From Morchella semilibera (taxonomy: Eukaryota; Ascomycota; Pezizomycetes; Pezizales; Morchellaceae), in contig CM018604.1 in assembly GCA_009192285.1 (NCBI GenBank), positions 682,001 to 746,000 of the forward strand: DNA of 64,000 nucleotides. Direction: 5' to 3'. A model generated the notes under the pieces. The model did no database searches and was not told where the DNA came from. It saw nothing but the letters and a program-made list of their open reading frames with translations. The position numbers and the translations under genes were made by a program. Positions 1 through 11,741 of this stretch are shown piece after piece; position 1 is the stretch's first letter, and every line of letters begins with the position of its first letter.

Positions 1-1167
1 AGCTGATGGGGTTTCAAGCACCCGAGAAAAAAACGCCTATATCTCTGTCTTCTGACACAATGGCGCAGGAAACTTTACTGACTTTTCCAAACCAGTACTC
101 ACATGCGCCCTGCATACATTTAGCTATAATATTTCATGACTGGTCCCTCACAAGGTGGACAGAGGAACCCTACGTTGAAGCTACCCTTAAGGCTATGATA
201 GTGCAGTACTATGTGAATCTGTGTTCACACGTGTTCACAAAAGTCCCACACCAATGACTCTAGGCATGTACGACCCTGTGGTTTGTACGCAGGAATATAT
301 GGCTAACGGCGAGTCACAGGTTGTGGCTGTACAAGAGAGGCCGTTGGGGGCCCTCCCCCGGGGGGGGGGGACCTGCCACAGTTTTGCGAAAGTCGTGTTA
401 AGTACACCAATACTTCATTCTTAACGGGCCCTCGCCCCCAGAGCGTTGCTGCGCTAAAGATTTTTCTATAGGAATTTTTACAGATGGAACTTTCTATGTT
501 GCCACTATGACTCCTACAAATCTTTCACTCCACCGGAGTTTCATTTATGACAAACTATCTTAGTCTATCACCATTTTTCACTACCGTTTGCCGAAAGAAA
601 TGGTGCGGTGATAGTCAATAAGCAGGGCGGTTTTGCACCGCCAACTACTGCGATATCTAGCAGTACTTTGATCTTTTATATGGCGAGCCATAACGATTTA
701 TCGCCTCAGGCCCTGAATGCAGACGTAGGCTATGATTGAAAGCCCTTCCAAGGCCGCCACTTTCATCTCCCAGTCGGCTTCACTCTTCACTTAAGTTTCC
801 CACCGTACTTCCTCTATAGGAACTTCTATATCCACAGCCCAACTTACTCTGATTCAATTACATCTGAAAAGCTGCTTAGAAATAGGAAATGATAAAGAAC
901 CTTCTAGAATAGGTTACCTCGTGGCTTAGGCACACCCTCATGTAGTATGTATATTATGAACCGCTTATAATTATGTTAGCTGAACATTTCTTTCCCTTCA
1001 AGGTGCCCTGGGTGCCCTGGATTGCCCTGGGTGCATGCCACAGCTTGGTCTGGGCATCTCGGGAACCTACATACCGCTCCAGCTCCGATCTGGTTACATA
1101 GCCAATGATCCTATTTGACCAATCGTACAATATCTGGAGTCAGCTCTGTCGAAGCACACTATTACAT

Positions 1168-1253
1168 GTACTCCGGTGTTAAGGGTAAGTGAGTAGAGCG
1201 CGGCGGTGTTGCTACGTTCTACTCACTTACCCTTGACACCGTAGTAGGTACAC
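1168..1253. repeat. Foldback element 1 (about 30-bp arms)
   Basis: The left arm at 1168-1197 (core AAGGGTAAGTGAGTAGA) is complementary to 1218-1253 (core TCTACTCACTTACCCTT) with a loop of about 20 bp. It is the first of three foldbacks packed into 550 bp and has no coding capacity. Confidence 0.75.
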
Positions 1254-1276
1254 TCCACATAGGCTTACCGGTATGT

Positions 1277-1392
1277 GTAGTACTCGGGTCAGGCAAGAAG
1301 AACCTGAACATAGAAACACGCTAGCGGGGGGTCAAATTAGTTACTACCAGAAAAACGATGTTCAGGTTCTTCTTGCCTGACCCGAGTACTAC
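1277..1392. repeat. Foldback element 2 with perfect 35-bp arms
   Basis: Bases 1277-1311 are a perfect reverse complement of 1358-1392 (35 of 35) around a 46-bp loop. The arm begins GTAGTACTCGGGTCAGGCAA. A partial, diverged copy of the same arm lies at about 1537-1580 (AGGTTCTTATTGCCTGCC then AGTACTCGGGGCAGGCAA). Perfect arms suggest recent formation or continuing conversion. Confidence 0.85.
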
Positions 1393-1584
1393 TTTACATG
1401 ATACTTACCCGGCGTTTTTACTTGTTAAGTAGTGTATACTTACTCCGACAGGTTTGATTGGTCACAACTCTAAGAACCCGGAACAGCCTCTGATTCGCGA
1501 CTAGTAGAAAACTTCACCAAATTTTACAGCTTGTATTTTCAGGTTCTTATTGCCTGCCCAAGTACTCGGGGCAGGCAAATACCT

Positions 1585-1715
1585 AGTACTCGTAGTTTTC
1601 TAACGTTTCCGAACTGGACTGGGTCTGCATACCACCAAAATCTAGTTGCCAAGCACGATTTACGCCCATATGCAGACCTAGTCTAGTTCGGAAACGTTAG
1701 AAAACTACGAGTACT
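1585..1715. repeat. Foldback element 3 (46-bp arms, 2 mismatches)
   Basis: The arm at 1585-1630 begins AGTACTCGTAGTTTTCTAAC and pairs with 1670-1715 with two mismatches over 46 bp. The loop is 39 bp. Both ends read AGTACT, as does the neighbouring foldback, so the two may belong to one family. Confidence 0.85.
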
Positions 1716-1734
1716 GGACCATGCAAGTTTTATG

Positions 1735-1850
1735 TCTGCAGCGGGTGAAATTATTGTAGAAATAGGAGTCTAAAAACCGGGTTTAGGTCGCGGGCAGACC
1801 AATAGGACTTTTCTCATGCTTCCGCAACAATCTTACCCATAACTGTAGAC
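1735..1850. mobile_element. MITE family A, copy 1
   Basis: This is a short non-coding element of about 115 bp whose ends are complementary (GTCTGCAG ... CTGTAGAC, then GAAATTATTGTAGAA against a diverged TTCCGCAACAATCTTACCC). Its interior motifs GTCTAAAAACCGGGTTTAGG and GCAGACCAATAGGACTTTT recur in copies 2 and 3 at 10917 and 11742. No coding capacity is visible. The class of the parent transposon cannot be told from the ends alone. Confidence 0.75.
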
Positions 1851-4800
1851 CTTTCTTTGCAGTAGCACTCGACTAGTAGATATTGGTGAACTAAAAACCT
1901 ATATTCTCCGGTACTTTAGTCTTGCCCCGAGTAGGTTTGATTGGCGGCTTCTTACTGGTCACTCGGCTTAATGACGTAGTTGCACAGATTAGGGGACGGA
2001 GGGTCCTCTTAGCTGGCCGAAAACTTGGATGTGAGTTAGGTACAAAGCAACTTGGTATGAGGTCCGGGCTATCGCTCGGACGGGTGCTAGCCCTGGACTA
2101 CTACTAGATAGGTACAAGCGTACGGGGGGTGAAGTTGGAACGCCAACTGATACCCTGGCCGTTCCAACTTGAGGCTTGTTGAGGCTTGTGATGTTTGGAA
2201 ACTCTCGGAACGGGTCCATCCGGTGGCTGAGAGAGCTCCTGACTAGTACAATCATGAAACTGCCAACAATGCCATAGTCTCACGACAATCACCAGCTAAA
2301 ACGTCATCAAGGCGCATTAAGGCCGATTGCAAGGCCTAATAGGAAACATATGATGATCTCACCATTCTTGGTGTTTCCCAGAAACATCGTTTCGCCTCAA
2401 CGGTGATCATGGCATGCTATGGCTAGCCGTCAGATGCTGGCCCTTGTTGCCAACAGGGCGAGTCGTAAATACTCATATCTGTTTCCTGTGGACAGGTCGA
2501 GGCACCGATCCAGGCATAAGAAGGTTTACAAATTGAATCCACAGACCGTGTCTGGGTGGTTGTTTTACTTTTGATCGCATGTGAACGGGAGCGAGTATTT
2601 ATATCAATTGGAGTACTAAAGTAGAAATTATATAAAGTACATTACTAATTCAATAACTACATGCATATAATCTTTCTTCACGTACTAATTTAATAAACTA
2701 AAATGTCGTGATCAGAAGAACAGTATACGTAGATACTATTACAGAAATTCAAAGAACATGAGGATAAGAGAATAATCATATTAGCCGGCCATTTATTATT
2801 ACACATGAGAAATTCCCCATTGTAAATCCATATACAGACAAATTTGTAGTGTCTAAGAGAAACCCAATTATACATTCCAAACACTTCTACCCATAGCCAA
2901 ATGTCAAACTGTAACCAACCTAGTACTGGTGATCATGACCTCTGTGCAATACTTGTGTGATGATGGGAGGATATATACATGACGTAGGCACCAATTACTT
3001 AATTTTCAATCCTAACGCAAAAACTCGAAAAACTGTAATTGGCTATCTCCGGCCAGGGATTACCTCCTTCACGATTAGTTGAAGGGCATAGATCAGATCT
3101 CCTTATAGTAATTCTGATCTCGTATGCATAGCCGATTTTTTTCGAGTAATGGCGGTACACCCGTAGGATTAAGACAGGTGGAGAATATTCTCTCTCATGC
3201 ATAAATATCATGTGATCTCGATTTTGGTAGGGTAACAGTCCACCGCGTTTATCAGCCCTAGGAATACTTAGATATTGTATAGAATACGCACATGGCTGCT
3301 CTACTCTAGTTAATCACTTCCTGGATAGGGCACGCTAATGCATGAGAGATTCTCCAAGTGTCTTAATCCTCTGGGTGATAGCCGTGAGGCTGTTACCGTA
3401 GCCCTGAGTCTCCGGTCGGCATCCAAAGGATCTGATAATGCTGTGTATCCCTCCTACGGCGGTGCAGAGAAAGTGTAGGGCGTTATCAGTTAACGTATAA
3501 CCAAAAAAGCTTTAACCCACAAACAAGCCCTGCCAAACGCAATACCTCAGGTTACTTTTCACCCGAAAATTTCAGAGGAGCCTGGCAGTTCGACTGAGCG
3601 GTACGTATCGGAGAATTTTAAGATTGAACCTTGTATGTTGCATGGTCTGCCTAATTGTTCCCGCAGCCTGAGAACTGTGGCGCTCCAGCCCACCCTACCT
3701 AGCACATGTATGTACAAGGCGCTGGGATCTAGTATGCAGATAGTGATCCTCACCTGTCAAGCCCGTTTAGTTCACGTAGGCCAGTTATAGCCCTCCAATA
3801 TGGTTCGCCTAGGCTGTAATTCGACCCCACTAAAGATGAAATCCTGAGAGCTAGGGAACCCCAACAAAATACGGGACAAAAGGGACTGAGTACATGTAAA
3901 TTATGTTGAATCCATCAATATCATTCTAGTAGGGAAATATCGGGCTACATGTACATGCAAGAAGACGGTTATATTTAATCGATCATGGATATATTCATGA
4001 TCAAAGTCAATAAAAACCAATATCATATCGATAGATCTAGAGTACGTATGTAGAACCATTGTTACTAGCTTGAGATGCCTGTAATTATACTTATTATATT
4101 CAAATGAATATTGGGGGGAATGGGTTTTATTACCCCGGGATTAAATTGATTGCCCCAATCGTTTGCTCTGGTCTGCCCTGGAATCTCACGGAATTAAACT
4201 CATTTTCTTTTCTTTTGTAAACCCTTAGGAGCTACTTGTTATAGAGGCCGAAATTATCACAAACTAGTCTAGTTACATGGTAGTGGGAGGTGAGTAGCTA
4301 GATCGAGGATTTCTTTTTCAAGTAAGCTTGACTAATGAATGGCGGTCACGATGTAACTAGGATAAATGTTCGAGGAGCTCCTAGTATCACTTCGCTATAC
4401 CGCGCGCGCTGATTGTGTATTCTCGGTAATCAAGTGGCCACTATTACAATGCCACATCTCACAGTATCTTTGCAACTCCACTATTTACATGCGGGCGCTG
4501 CGAGTCGAGGGATCTTTGGGGAGAGATCTTCTCTTCTGATTCTTAGACATCGGATTGGCCATGGCCGGACTCTAGGCTACCTCGTCTTCGCGGCTGTTTG
4601 TGAATGGCTATACTGATACGTCTTGTCCAGGTATACAGATCTAATGTGAGATCGCAGCTACGGAAAAACAGATACTAAAAGCTTGGGTATGCGTAGAAGA
4701 ACATTCTAAAAAGTTCGACTAAAACATAAAACCGCGCCTCCCTTCGTCGTGTCCGCCTCTTGTGCCTATTATTCCAAGTGCCGAAACAATAAATACTTAT

Positions 4801-5765
4801 TCTACAGTTAGGTTGCTTCCGCGCGCGGCCGGGCACTGAGTTAATATAATGTGCATAAGGCATAACTCTACCCAAGCAGATAGAAGCCTATAATACATGT
4901 TGTTATCCGTCGTTCGGGGGGGGGGGGTTACTCAATTAATTAATCAGGCCAACACGCGGCCTATGCGGCTTGCCAGGTGCCACACCATCAGAAAAGATAC
5001 GTTACGAGACAGTAAGGCCAACCTGAGGTCACCTTTAGATGTCAATGTGCAGGTTTTGGTGTAAATAACCCTTGCTGCAGCGGCGAATTCCTCAGATTTT
5101 GCGGTGGGTCAATACCGATCTAGATGATATTAATTAGAGGTACGTTTATATAAAATTCGTTTAGAGATTAGAGTAAAGAGGAGCTTATAGGAGGATCTTG
5201 AGGAAATATGTACTTTTGTGCCTTTTCCCTAAACATATTGCAGAGGTTCTATGGACACGTAAGAGGGCAGGATTATCCAGCGGTCCGTGGGACTCTGTAT
5301 TTCTAAGTAACAGGTAAATACATGTCGTTTAACAAGCATTGGGGTTTCCTACTAGGCGCCCAAACAGCACTCTAGGGTACCCAAGCGGTTTCGAATCTTC
5401 CCCACCACCCCCCCGATATTGATCGAGACCTCCTTGAAACTTGGGTGTAGTAGGCATTCTCCAGGGTTGGTGCCTTTTGGTAGCTTCAGGCTGAGTATAA
5501 CCACTCGGGCGACTCAAATTTGACTTTGTGGCCAGCCACTAGACCAAAGACGAGCTCCACGTCGAAAAAGTTGAAGTTGTATTTTTGAAATGTAGGGAGG
5601 GAGGGATGTGAAAGTTAAGCACAGATTTTCGGGTGCCGGCCAAGATGTAGTGATTTTGTACCTACAATTGTATTCTGTAAATCTAGCGATATTGCCATTT
5701 TACATGGTGTAAGAACTTAACTAACAGCCATACTTTCCAGTCCTAGCTTCACTTGTTATCTTTTA

Positions 5766-5948
5766 GGGCCCGTTTGGCTGCCAGGATAAATGGGGTTTTA
5801 TAATCCCCATGTAACTAAAAGGTTTGGCGGATCTCCTAAAAACAGGATCGACTCTATTCCGAAAAAAGGGGAGGTCTCTATTTGAGCCCAGCTAACGTAG
5901 CTGTTGCTAAGTGGAATTTCAAAACCCCTGCAGCAGTCAAACGGGTCC
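5766..5948. mobile_element. MITE with GGGCCCGTTTGG ends and TTA target duplication
   Basis: The 183-bp element starts GGGCCCGTTTGGCTGCCAGG and ends with the near-complement TGCAGCAGTCAAACGGGTCC. It is flanked on both sides by TTA (5763-5765 and 5949-5951), which looks like a three-base target duplication. A TTA or TWA duplication with G-rich terminal repeats is typical of PIF/Harbinger-type non-autonomous elements, so that class is inferred. No open frame of note lies inside. Confidence 0.75.
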
Positions 5949-6136
5949 TTAGTTGCCATCGATCCCGACTCCGTGGTCAGCATAGATACACACTCAATGT
6001 AAGCCCTCTAGAAGATCATCTTATGTGTCTCTAGATGCTTAGTCTTAGACAGCGGTCATAACAGACGGCCGTTTGAAGCTATGCCGCCCCGTTTGTAACT
6101 GAACTACATGTAGCCGTACCTGCATGAACACATGTA

Positions 6137-6257
6137 CCGTAGTATTTGAGAAAATTCGTTGCGTAGCAGGGGTATGAGCCAACTAGAGGCAGTATTTAGT
6201 TAGATTTGGTAGAGAAGACCCCTGCTGCAGCGCAACGAATTTTCTCAAATACTACGG
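6137..6257. repeat. Foldback element 4 (about 36-bp arms)
   Basis: CCGTAGTATTTGAGAAAATT at 6137 and the following bases to 6172 are complementary to 6218-6257. The only large difference is a few extra bases in the right arm near CTGCTGCAGCG. The loop is about 45 bp. Confidence 0.8.
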
Positions 6258-6596
6258 CACTCTATATAAATACCGTGAGTGCTGGAACAGGTGCATATAT
6301 CTTATAATAGTCGCAGCCGTGTCTTTTAAAGATAACCGGAGGAGTTGGGAGAGGGGGCTTTACCATACAGGACCCCGATCCATGAATATTTACCCTATTT
6401 ATACTATCCACCGATCCTCGGGATTTTAATTATACTTATAAAGTCTGTAACAGAATCTGAGCCGCAATCTTCCTCGGGAAAGAAAACCTGTCGTACGCAT
6501 GGAAAAGTTGTGTATAGCATAATACTAGCTGTGTTTGTAAAGGATAATATTTCTAGATAAGCGCGCCGTAACTACATGTAGTTACTCGAGCCCTGA

Positions 6597-6690
6597 GGGC
6601 CCGCCTGGCAACAGACAGAGTTTTCGTCCTTGCAAACCCTCTTTTTGTTAGGCATTGGAGCTCCGTTTTGCCTAGTTGCCAAATGGGTCC
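6597..6690. mobile_element. Short MITE, relative of the 5766 element
   Basis: This 94-bp sequence starts GGGCCCGCCTGGCAAC and ends GTTGCCAAATGGGTCC, giving imperfect terminal repeats close to those of the element at 5766. The flanking triplets are TGA and TAA, a possible eroded TTA-type duplication. A single matching end, GTTGCCAAACGGGCCC followed by TTA, occurs at 35163-35181 without a visible partner. Confidence 0.6.
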
Positions 6691-7246
6691 TAAGCTAGTA
6701 TGACTCCCGATCTTACGATATTTATATGAGGCCTAGTTATGAAGTACTAGTGAAAGATCTAGCTCCCATGTAGGGACAAACTCAGTTAACGAAATTTAGA
6801 TAGCTTAGGGGCCCACGCTTACATCGTTGACCTCCCCTAGCACATACAACGGAGAAATTTTAAAACGGAGTTTTGCTGGCGGGTTGAAACCCGCTCATAC
6901 AGAAAGGTCATTGATCTGTAGAGAGCAAAATAGTTATTCCTTACTGGCTGACTGCCAGCAGTTCCTTGGTTGATGCTAAGATAGTTGGGGTTGGAAAGAT
7001 AGGTTGGGTATTTGTTTTCGTGCCTTCAACCTTTGAGCCGCATTATATAGAAAAGGCTTGGCGTCATGAAAACACCATATGGCAAACGCTTAAACGAGAG
7101 GCTTCGCAAATAGAGGAGGGACGATTGGTATATTGGCGGGCTTACACGCACGTGGTAGCTACACTGTAGGTCAGGTTATACGTTAGTCTTATCAGTATAC
7201 ACGTCGTGTGAATGGTTATATATTGGTAGGATAAAGACATGTAGTT

Positions 7247-7372
7247 GAGTGGTGAAACCCCATACAAAATCTACCTAGCAACAAGCTTAATTCTCCATAT
7301 GCATTAAAATATTTTATTACACCTTAACCACACCTTTTTGTTAAAATGTACAAAAAGCTTCTCCCAAGGATA
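7247..7372. repeat. Dispersed repeat D, copy 1
   Basis: About 125 bp here, beginning GAGTGGTGAAACCCC and containing CTACCTAGCAAC, AAAATATTTT, TACACCTTAACCAC and AAAAAGCTTCTCC, aligns along its length with 42332-42459. The two copies are 35 kb apart. No terminal inverted repeat is obvious and there is no coding capacity. Confidence 0.7.
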
Positions 7373-7752
7373 CAAAGATAACTAGTTGTGTCGTGGTTCT
7401 ACACTTGGAACCTGGTTCCACCTGGTTTGGATGGTAATTGGCCCTTTCACGAAGGCATTTGGGTAGGGACTTGACAAGAAAGTAAGAATTAGAAAAAGAT
7501 CCATAAAAGGGAGCTAGCTAGAAGGGGATGAACTAGGCCGAGCTTAGAACCAATACATGTACATAGCTTCCATATCACATGATTCCTTTCTAATTAAATA
7601 TAAAGGTAGGCCAACAATAGTATCTCTACATGAGCTATCCCTACGGGTAACACCAACAAATTCCCTAGCGTCTTCTAGAGATCCTTTCACTACATGTATC
7701 AACGCCCAACAAACCCGACCCAAACTCCATCATCCAAAACGAGAACTCCACT

Positions 7753-10107
7753 ATGGCTCATGAGCTTCCGCATCTCCCAAAGCTCCCAAAGCCTGCTGTG
7801 AGTTCGATCCTAGATCTCACGAAGGCCAATGGTATATTTCTCGAAGACCCCCCTCCTCATGCCAACAGAAGTAAGCCAAATAAACCCTCCCTCAATCTTG
7901 CGTACTGTGTGTTTGCTGACTTGAGTCTCTAGTGGTGGATCTTTCAATCATTGAAGGCCATATAACAATCGACCCCAGGGACACAAGAGATTTCTGCGCT
8001 GCAGTAAGCTACTACAATGATATTTACAAGACCACCACTAAAGTATGTCAATCGCGGGATGGACCAGAGCTGGACACTCAGCGAGCGGATGTATCTTCAA
8101 AGATGCAAAGTCTGGAAGCAGTAAGTGAAAACATTTTTAGTAGAAACCCAGACCAAAGACTAACTTATTTTTGGTGAATGCTACTAGTTATACAAAAGCC
8201 CAGATTCTGATAAAGATTTGAGGATTGGCCTTATGTGGTTTAAGGTCCTATATTTACTTGGGGACCATGTAGCAGCTTATAGTGTCATCCGTCTGGTGCA
8301 TTCCAAAACACCAAAATCATCCCCTTGGCTTTTTAAATTAGTCAACCGAAGCAAGAAGCTGAGGGAGAGCCAGGACAAGTCTTTAGCTAAACGTAACTAT
8401 TTCAACTCCATCTAGCTGCAAACAGAATTGCTGATATGGCCCTAAGTGACTGGAGCTCCTCCAATGAGAGATTATGTCACTAAAAAGAATTCTCGCACTT
8501 ACTCTTTGGACGAAATGCGGGAGTGCATTTTACCAGACACCCACTCCAACGACGTTGAAATGATCATACGCTTGGCAAGCATTCCGGTGAAGTGTAATCA
8601 CGCGAGGCTCCTGCGCCATATAGTTGTCTCTAGCCATCATCTTGAAGGGAGGCTGACCCAGCTTTTAAAAAACTCAAAGACACTAAAGGAGATTATCTCG
8701 CATGGGTTCAATTACACCGCAATGAAGAAGTATAAGGTTCCTGATGCTGCCCATGCGATTGTAGTCCTCAATAATTTTTATGATATTTTGATTGGGTTTA
8801 TGGATGCATACGATAATAGCAGAATGAATGTAAACCCCATGGGACCGGAATTATTACTCAGGCTACAGGAGCAGTCATTGGAGCCAATTCGCTGTAACGT
8901 TATTCAGGTCGCTCAACCCAGAGGCAAGGCAATACTTCGTTTAAGTGCTGTCCACACTGGATCCTTTAGGATCTACCCAAATAACATACCTGCTCGGGAT
9001 GGAGGCGGCCTCAGATATTGCCCTCCAAATGAGGTACGCACCGCTATAAGTTGGTTTTTTGAATTACTCGAGGTAGGCCTCCCTCTCTCCCGCTCTTAAG
9101 TCCCCGATTAACACAAATAGAAACATATCTCCTCAGAAGAAGATCCTTTTGTGATGGCCGCCTGGGCACACCACTTTTTTGAACTAATCAGTCCTTTTCA
9201 GGTAGGTTAAATTAGACACTTGTAGTTTTTTTCTTTCTTTCTTTTTAGCATACTGACTTATTTATTTAGACTTACAATCTGTTCATGGCGAGGATGGTAG
9301 TCTCATATGTCCTCCGCCGGTGTGAAATGTTACCACTGCTCGTCCGCCTAGAGGATATGTTATATTACCGCCAAGCTAGAGCATGCGTATTTGTAAGCAC
9401 TACACCCCTACAACGCAGCCCCCGGGGCTTATGATCGGTTAATCTTTCACAGAGAACTTCGGATCTATCCCCTCTTGCCAATTTCTTCTCTGTTATGCAG
9501 ATTCAGGCTCTGATGGTCACCACTGCTTTGGATGTAGGTGAAGTATTTTAGGTTAAATGTATGTACCTCTACTAACTGGACGACATTTAGACTGAGAAAA
9601 AAAAGCCTTCTGCTAGACACAACCATTTTGTACTCGACTTAGTGGTAGAACTTGAGAGATTACTCAAACGTATCCTCTCTAAAACAAGGACAGAAATAGA
9701 GGCCTACACACAAGATGACTGGAATCATGGAATCCCTTTTGTAAGTCAGTTTCTTTTGATCAATCGTGATGTATTATTACTATTCTAAACGTTCAAAATA
9801 GGAAATATGCCCAGATAACTCATATCAAGTCCTCCTACGCGCGGAGATCGACTCAGTGGCAGGATCTACGTATGCAAGGTTTTTAATATGCCCATTCAGA
9901 CCCTGGCGTAGGGGCAACGTTGCTGTGTATCTCCAAGATACCTCAGGCTATACTTTATGGTTAACCTGTGTCAATCTGATTGATCCTGGAAATTTAAAGG
10001 GGGAAATTGAGAGGATCAACCATGGTTGCGGGGAGTTTCTCAAAGGCATTGAGTGCCATAAATCGAAACCAGATGAACTACCTAGGGTAAATGCACCGAG
10101 ATCTTAA
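7753..10107 (+). CDS. Fic (fido) domain protein lacking the catalytic motif; hidden 9-exon gene
   Basis: Joining nine exons (7753-7870, 7933-8120, 8188-8392, 8447-9072, 9121-9201, 9270-9392, 9453-9533, 9591-9740, 9802-10107) through GT-AG introns gives 1878 nt, a 625-aa protein with every phase consistent. Residues about 360-475 follow the order seen in fungal Fic proteins: RYCPPNEV, then DPFVMAAWAHHFFELI, then the loop, then a long helix and SDLSPLANFF. Fic enzymes normally carry HPFx(D/E)GNGR and transfer AMP or other phospho-groups to proteins. Here residues 403-411 read SPFQTYNLF, so the catalytic His and the phosphate-binding Arg are absent and AMPylation is unlikely. The N-terminal 340 residues are helical-looking and unrecognised. 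The C-terminal part (YARFLICPFRPWRRG) resembles what follows the domain in fungal relatives. The intact frame suggests a maintained pseudoenzyme. The exact donor of exon 4 (9034 or 9073) and the start are least certain. Confidence 0.72.
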
Positions 10108-10916
10108 TTTGCATAGTCTCGTTGGGGGTTTACCTCACGTAAAACAATGAAAGAGTAATGCAATTTCCTTGATCAAAGTTCTCTGCTTTACGTATTAGAG
10201 GACCTAAAAATCTTCCTTTCCTGGTCATTTATCGCATAAGAACGAAAATCTTTCGGTGGTTTATTACCGAGCAATAATATCGAGGTGCATAGGATTTGAT
10301 GTTGTCTCGTAAGTACTCATTTTAGTGTCCAGGGATCAAAAAAACATGGTGTCTTATACCAAGTGTTTAAAATCTCTTAGGGAGTTACAGAAATTCGGAA
10401 GGTCTAAGCATTACCTATATAAAAGTGCAGGGGCAATTAGGTGGTGTTAAGGCTCTGTGGATACATCTAACCGTACCCCCACATGTGCAGTTCATCCTGG
10501 GAGATTGAATGACGGACCTAGCCTCCTTCTTTCTCGTGATTCATGTCATAACTTCTTCGCCTGTACCGCCCTCTACCCGCGATAGGTAATAAGTACCCGA
10601 AAATGTAGTTGTATTGTATTGGTGTATTCCCCCCTTTTAATTCAATCTCAAGACTTGCATATTCGAGTACCTCTTGCCCACCGCGAGTAGCTCAATCTCA
10701 GAAGTGTACATACACGGAATCAACGCCTAGTTATGCACAATTTTGGCCATATACAAACCCTGTTACGTTATGAAGTGGCGAGCAATTGAAGGTAGATACA
10801 TGTATTTTTAATGATATCTATGCCATTTTGGTGTGTGCACGATTCTTATAAGTTTTATAATGCCCTCATCGCATGTATCGGCATAGGAGATGACGAATAT
10901 GTCTTATCTACGATGA

Positions 10917-11020
10917 TGTACAGCAATAGGGAAAATTATTGAAGAAACGGGGTCTAAAAACAGGGCTTAGGTAGCTGCCCCAGCCAATAGGACTTCTACA
11001 ATAATTTCCCCTCGCTGTAC
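10917..11020. mobile_element. MITE family A, copy 2
   Basis: The ends TGTACAGC and GCTGTAC are complementary, continuing as GGGAAAATTATTG against ACAATAATTTCCC. The interior repeats the family motifs GGTCTAAAAACAGGGCTTAGG and CAGCCAATAGGACTTCT. Length is about 104 bp and no coding capacity is present. Confidence 0.8.
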
Positions 11021-11209
11021 TCGTGGATTGAATACCTGGAGATGCTTATGATAGGTCCGATGCGGTTGCATGGGTTAAAGATATTCGGTTAATCGAATCG
11101 ATATCCAATAGTTATTTTCCAGTGACATACTTACTTATGTACTTGCATAAGCCATTTTCAATTTTTTCCACATGGCAGGTTTTCATGAAGGTGCTTAGGT
11201 GGTTTGACT

Positions 11210-11351
11210 TATACACGCTTACAAAAAAACCAGAAAATGCAAGTAACGGAAACAGGGACTATTTGTATGAGAGAACGGCGCCACCCCACACAAATTATCC
11301 TTGCCCTGAGCAACTGCATTTTCTGGTTCTTATGCTGGTAAGCATGTATAG
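11210..11351. mobile_element. MITE family B, copy 1
   Basis: The ends TATACACGCTTAC and GTAAGCATGTATA are near complements, with further pairing of CCAGAAAATGCA and TGCATTTTCTGG. The right half (ACAAATTATCCTTGCCCTGA, GCAACTGCAT, GGTTCTTATGCTGGTAA) aligns with the element at 39151-39282. Confidence 0.7.
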
Positions 11352-11392
11352 CCTTCTTCTAGCTTCCTCTAACGTGATTGCGGGTTTATGTG

Positions 11393-11485
11393 TACTTGCT
11401 GGGAAAAAAAGTATGGTCTCAACCCGAACATCCCCGGTTGCTTTCTGGCTCACCTTGGAGACCATACTTTATTTTTCAGCAAGTA
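11393..11485. repeat. Foldback element (28-bp arms)
   Basis: TACTTGCTGGGAAAAAAAGT and the following bases to 11420 pair with 11458-11485 with about three mismatches over 28 bp. The loop is 37 bp. It lies just downstream of the family B element. Confidence 0.75.
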
Positions 11486-11634
11486 TTTACTGTCCCAGCT
11501 GCGCTATCAGTTTGAAACTGCACAATGGCCAAGGCGCAGTACTAGTGGGATTAAATTCCAAGCTGGGCCAGGAGGTTACTTAAGAACTGATACGTATGTG
11601 GCAAATCCAATACTCTAGATCTGGTCGGCTACAT

Positions 11635-11740
11635 TAGGCCCTTTGCGCAGGTAACGTATAACCTGGTTGGTGCCTATCCTCTTATCAACCAATCACACAA
11701 GTAGAAAAAGACCCTGGAGTCTTTTTGCGCAAAGGGCCTA
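11635..11740. repeat. Foldback with perfect 15-bp arms
   Basis: TAGGCCCTTTGCGCA at 11635-11649 is the exact complement of TGCGCAAAGGGCCTA at 11726-11740. The spacing is about 76 bp. A family A MITE follows immediately. Confidence 0.7.
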
Positions 11741-11741
11741 T

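Larger units (their letters stand above)
1..7752. other. Gene-poor, repeat-rich tract with foldback elements
   Basis: I see no convincing protein gene here. All open frames are below about 90 codons, show no recognisable motif and could not be joined into a consistent spliced gene. The tract is instead rich in short inverted repeats, listed separately, and carries seven TACATGTA octamers (1163, 3891, 3946, 6105, 6573, 7554, 7691). A G/C homopolymer lies near 353-370 and a poly-G run at 4917-4927. Confidence 0.6.

Noticed and set aside
8446-9099. Reading the 217-codon frame as a stand-alone gene
   Set aside because: It begins with GTG just after a stop and reads into an intron at its end; it is the central exon of the nine-exon Fic-like gene.
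11122-11583. Open frame of 153 codons on the plus strand
   Set aside because: It runs through two foldback elements (11210-11351 and 11393-11485); the translation has no motif and no splice partners.
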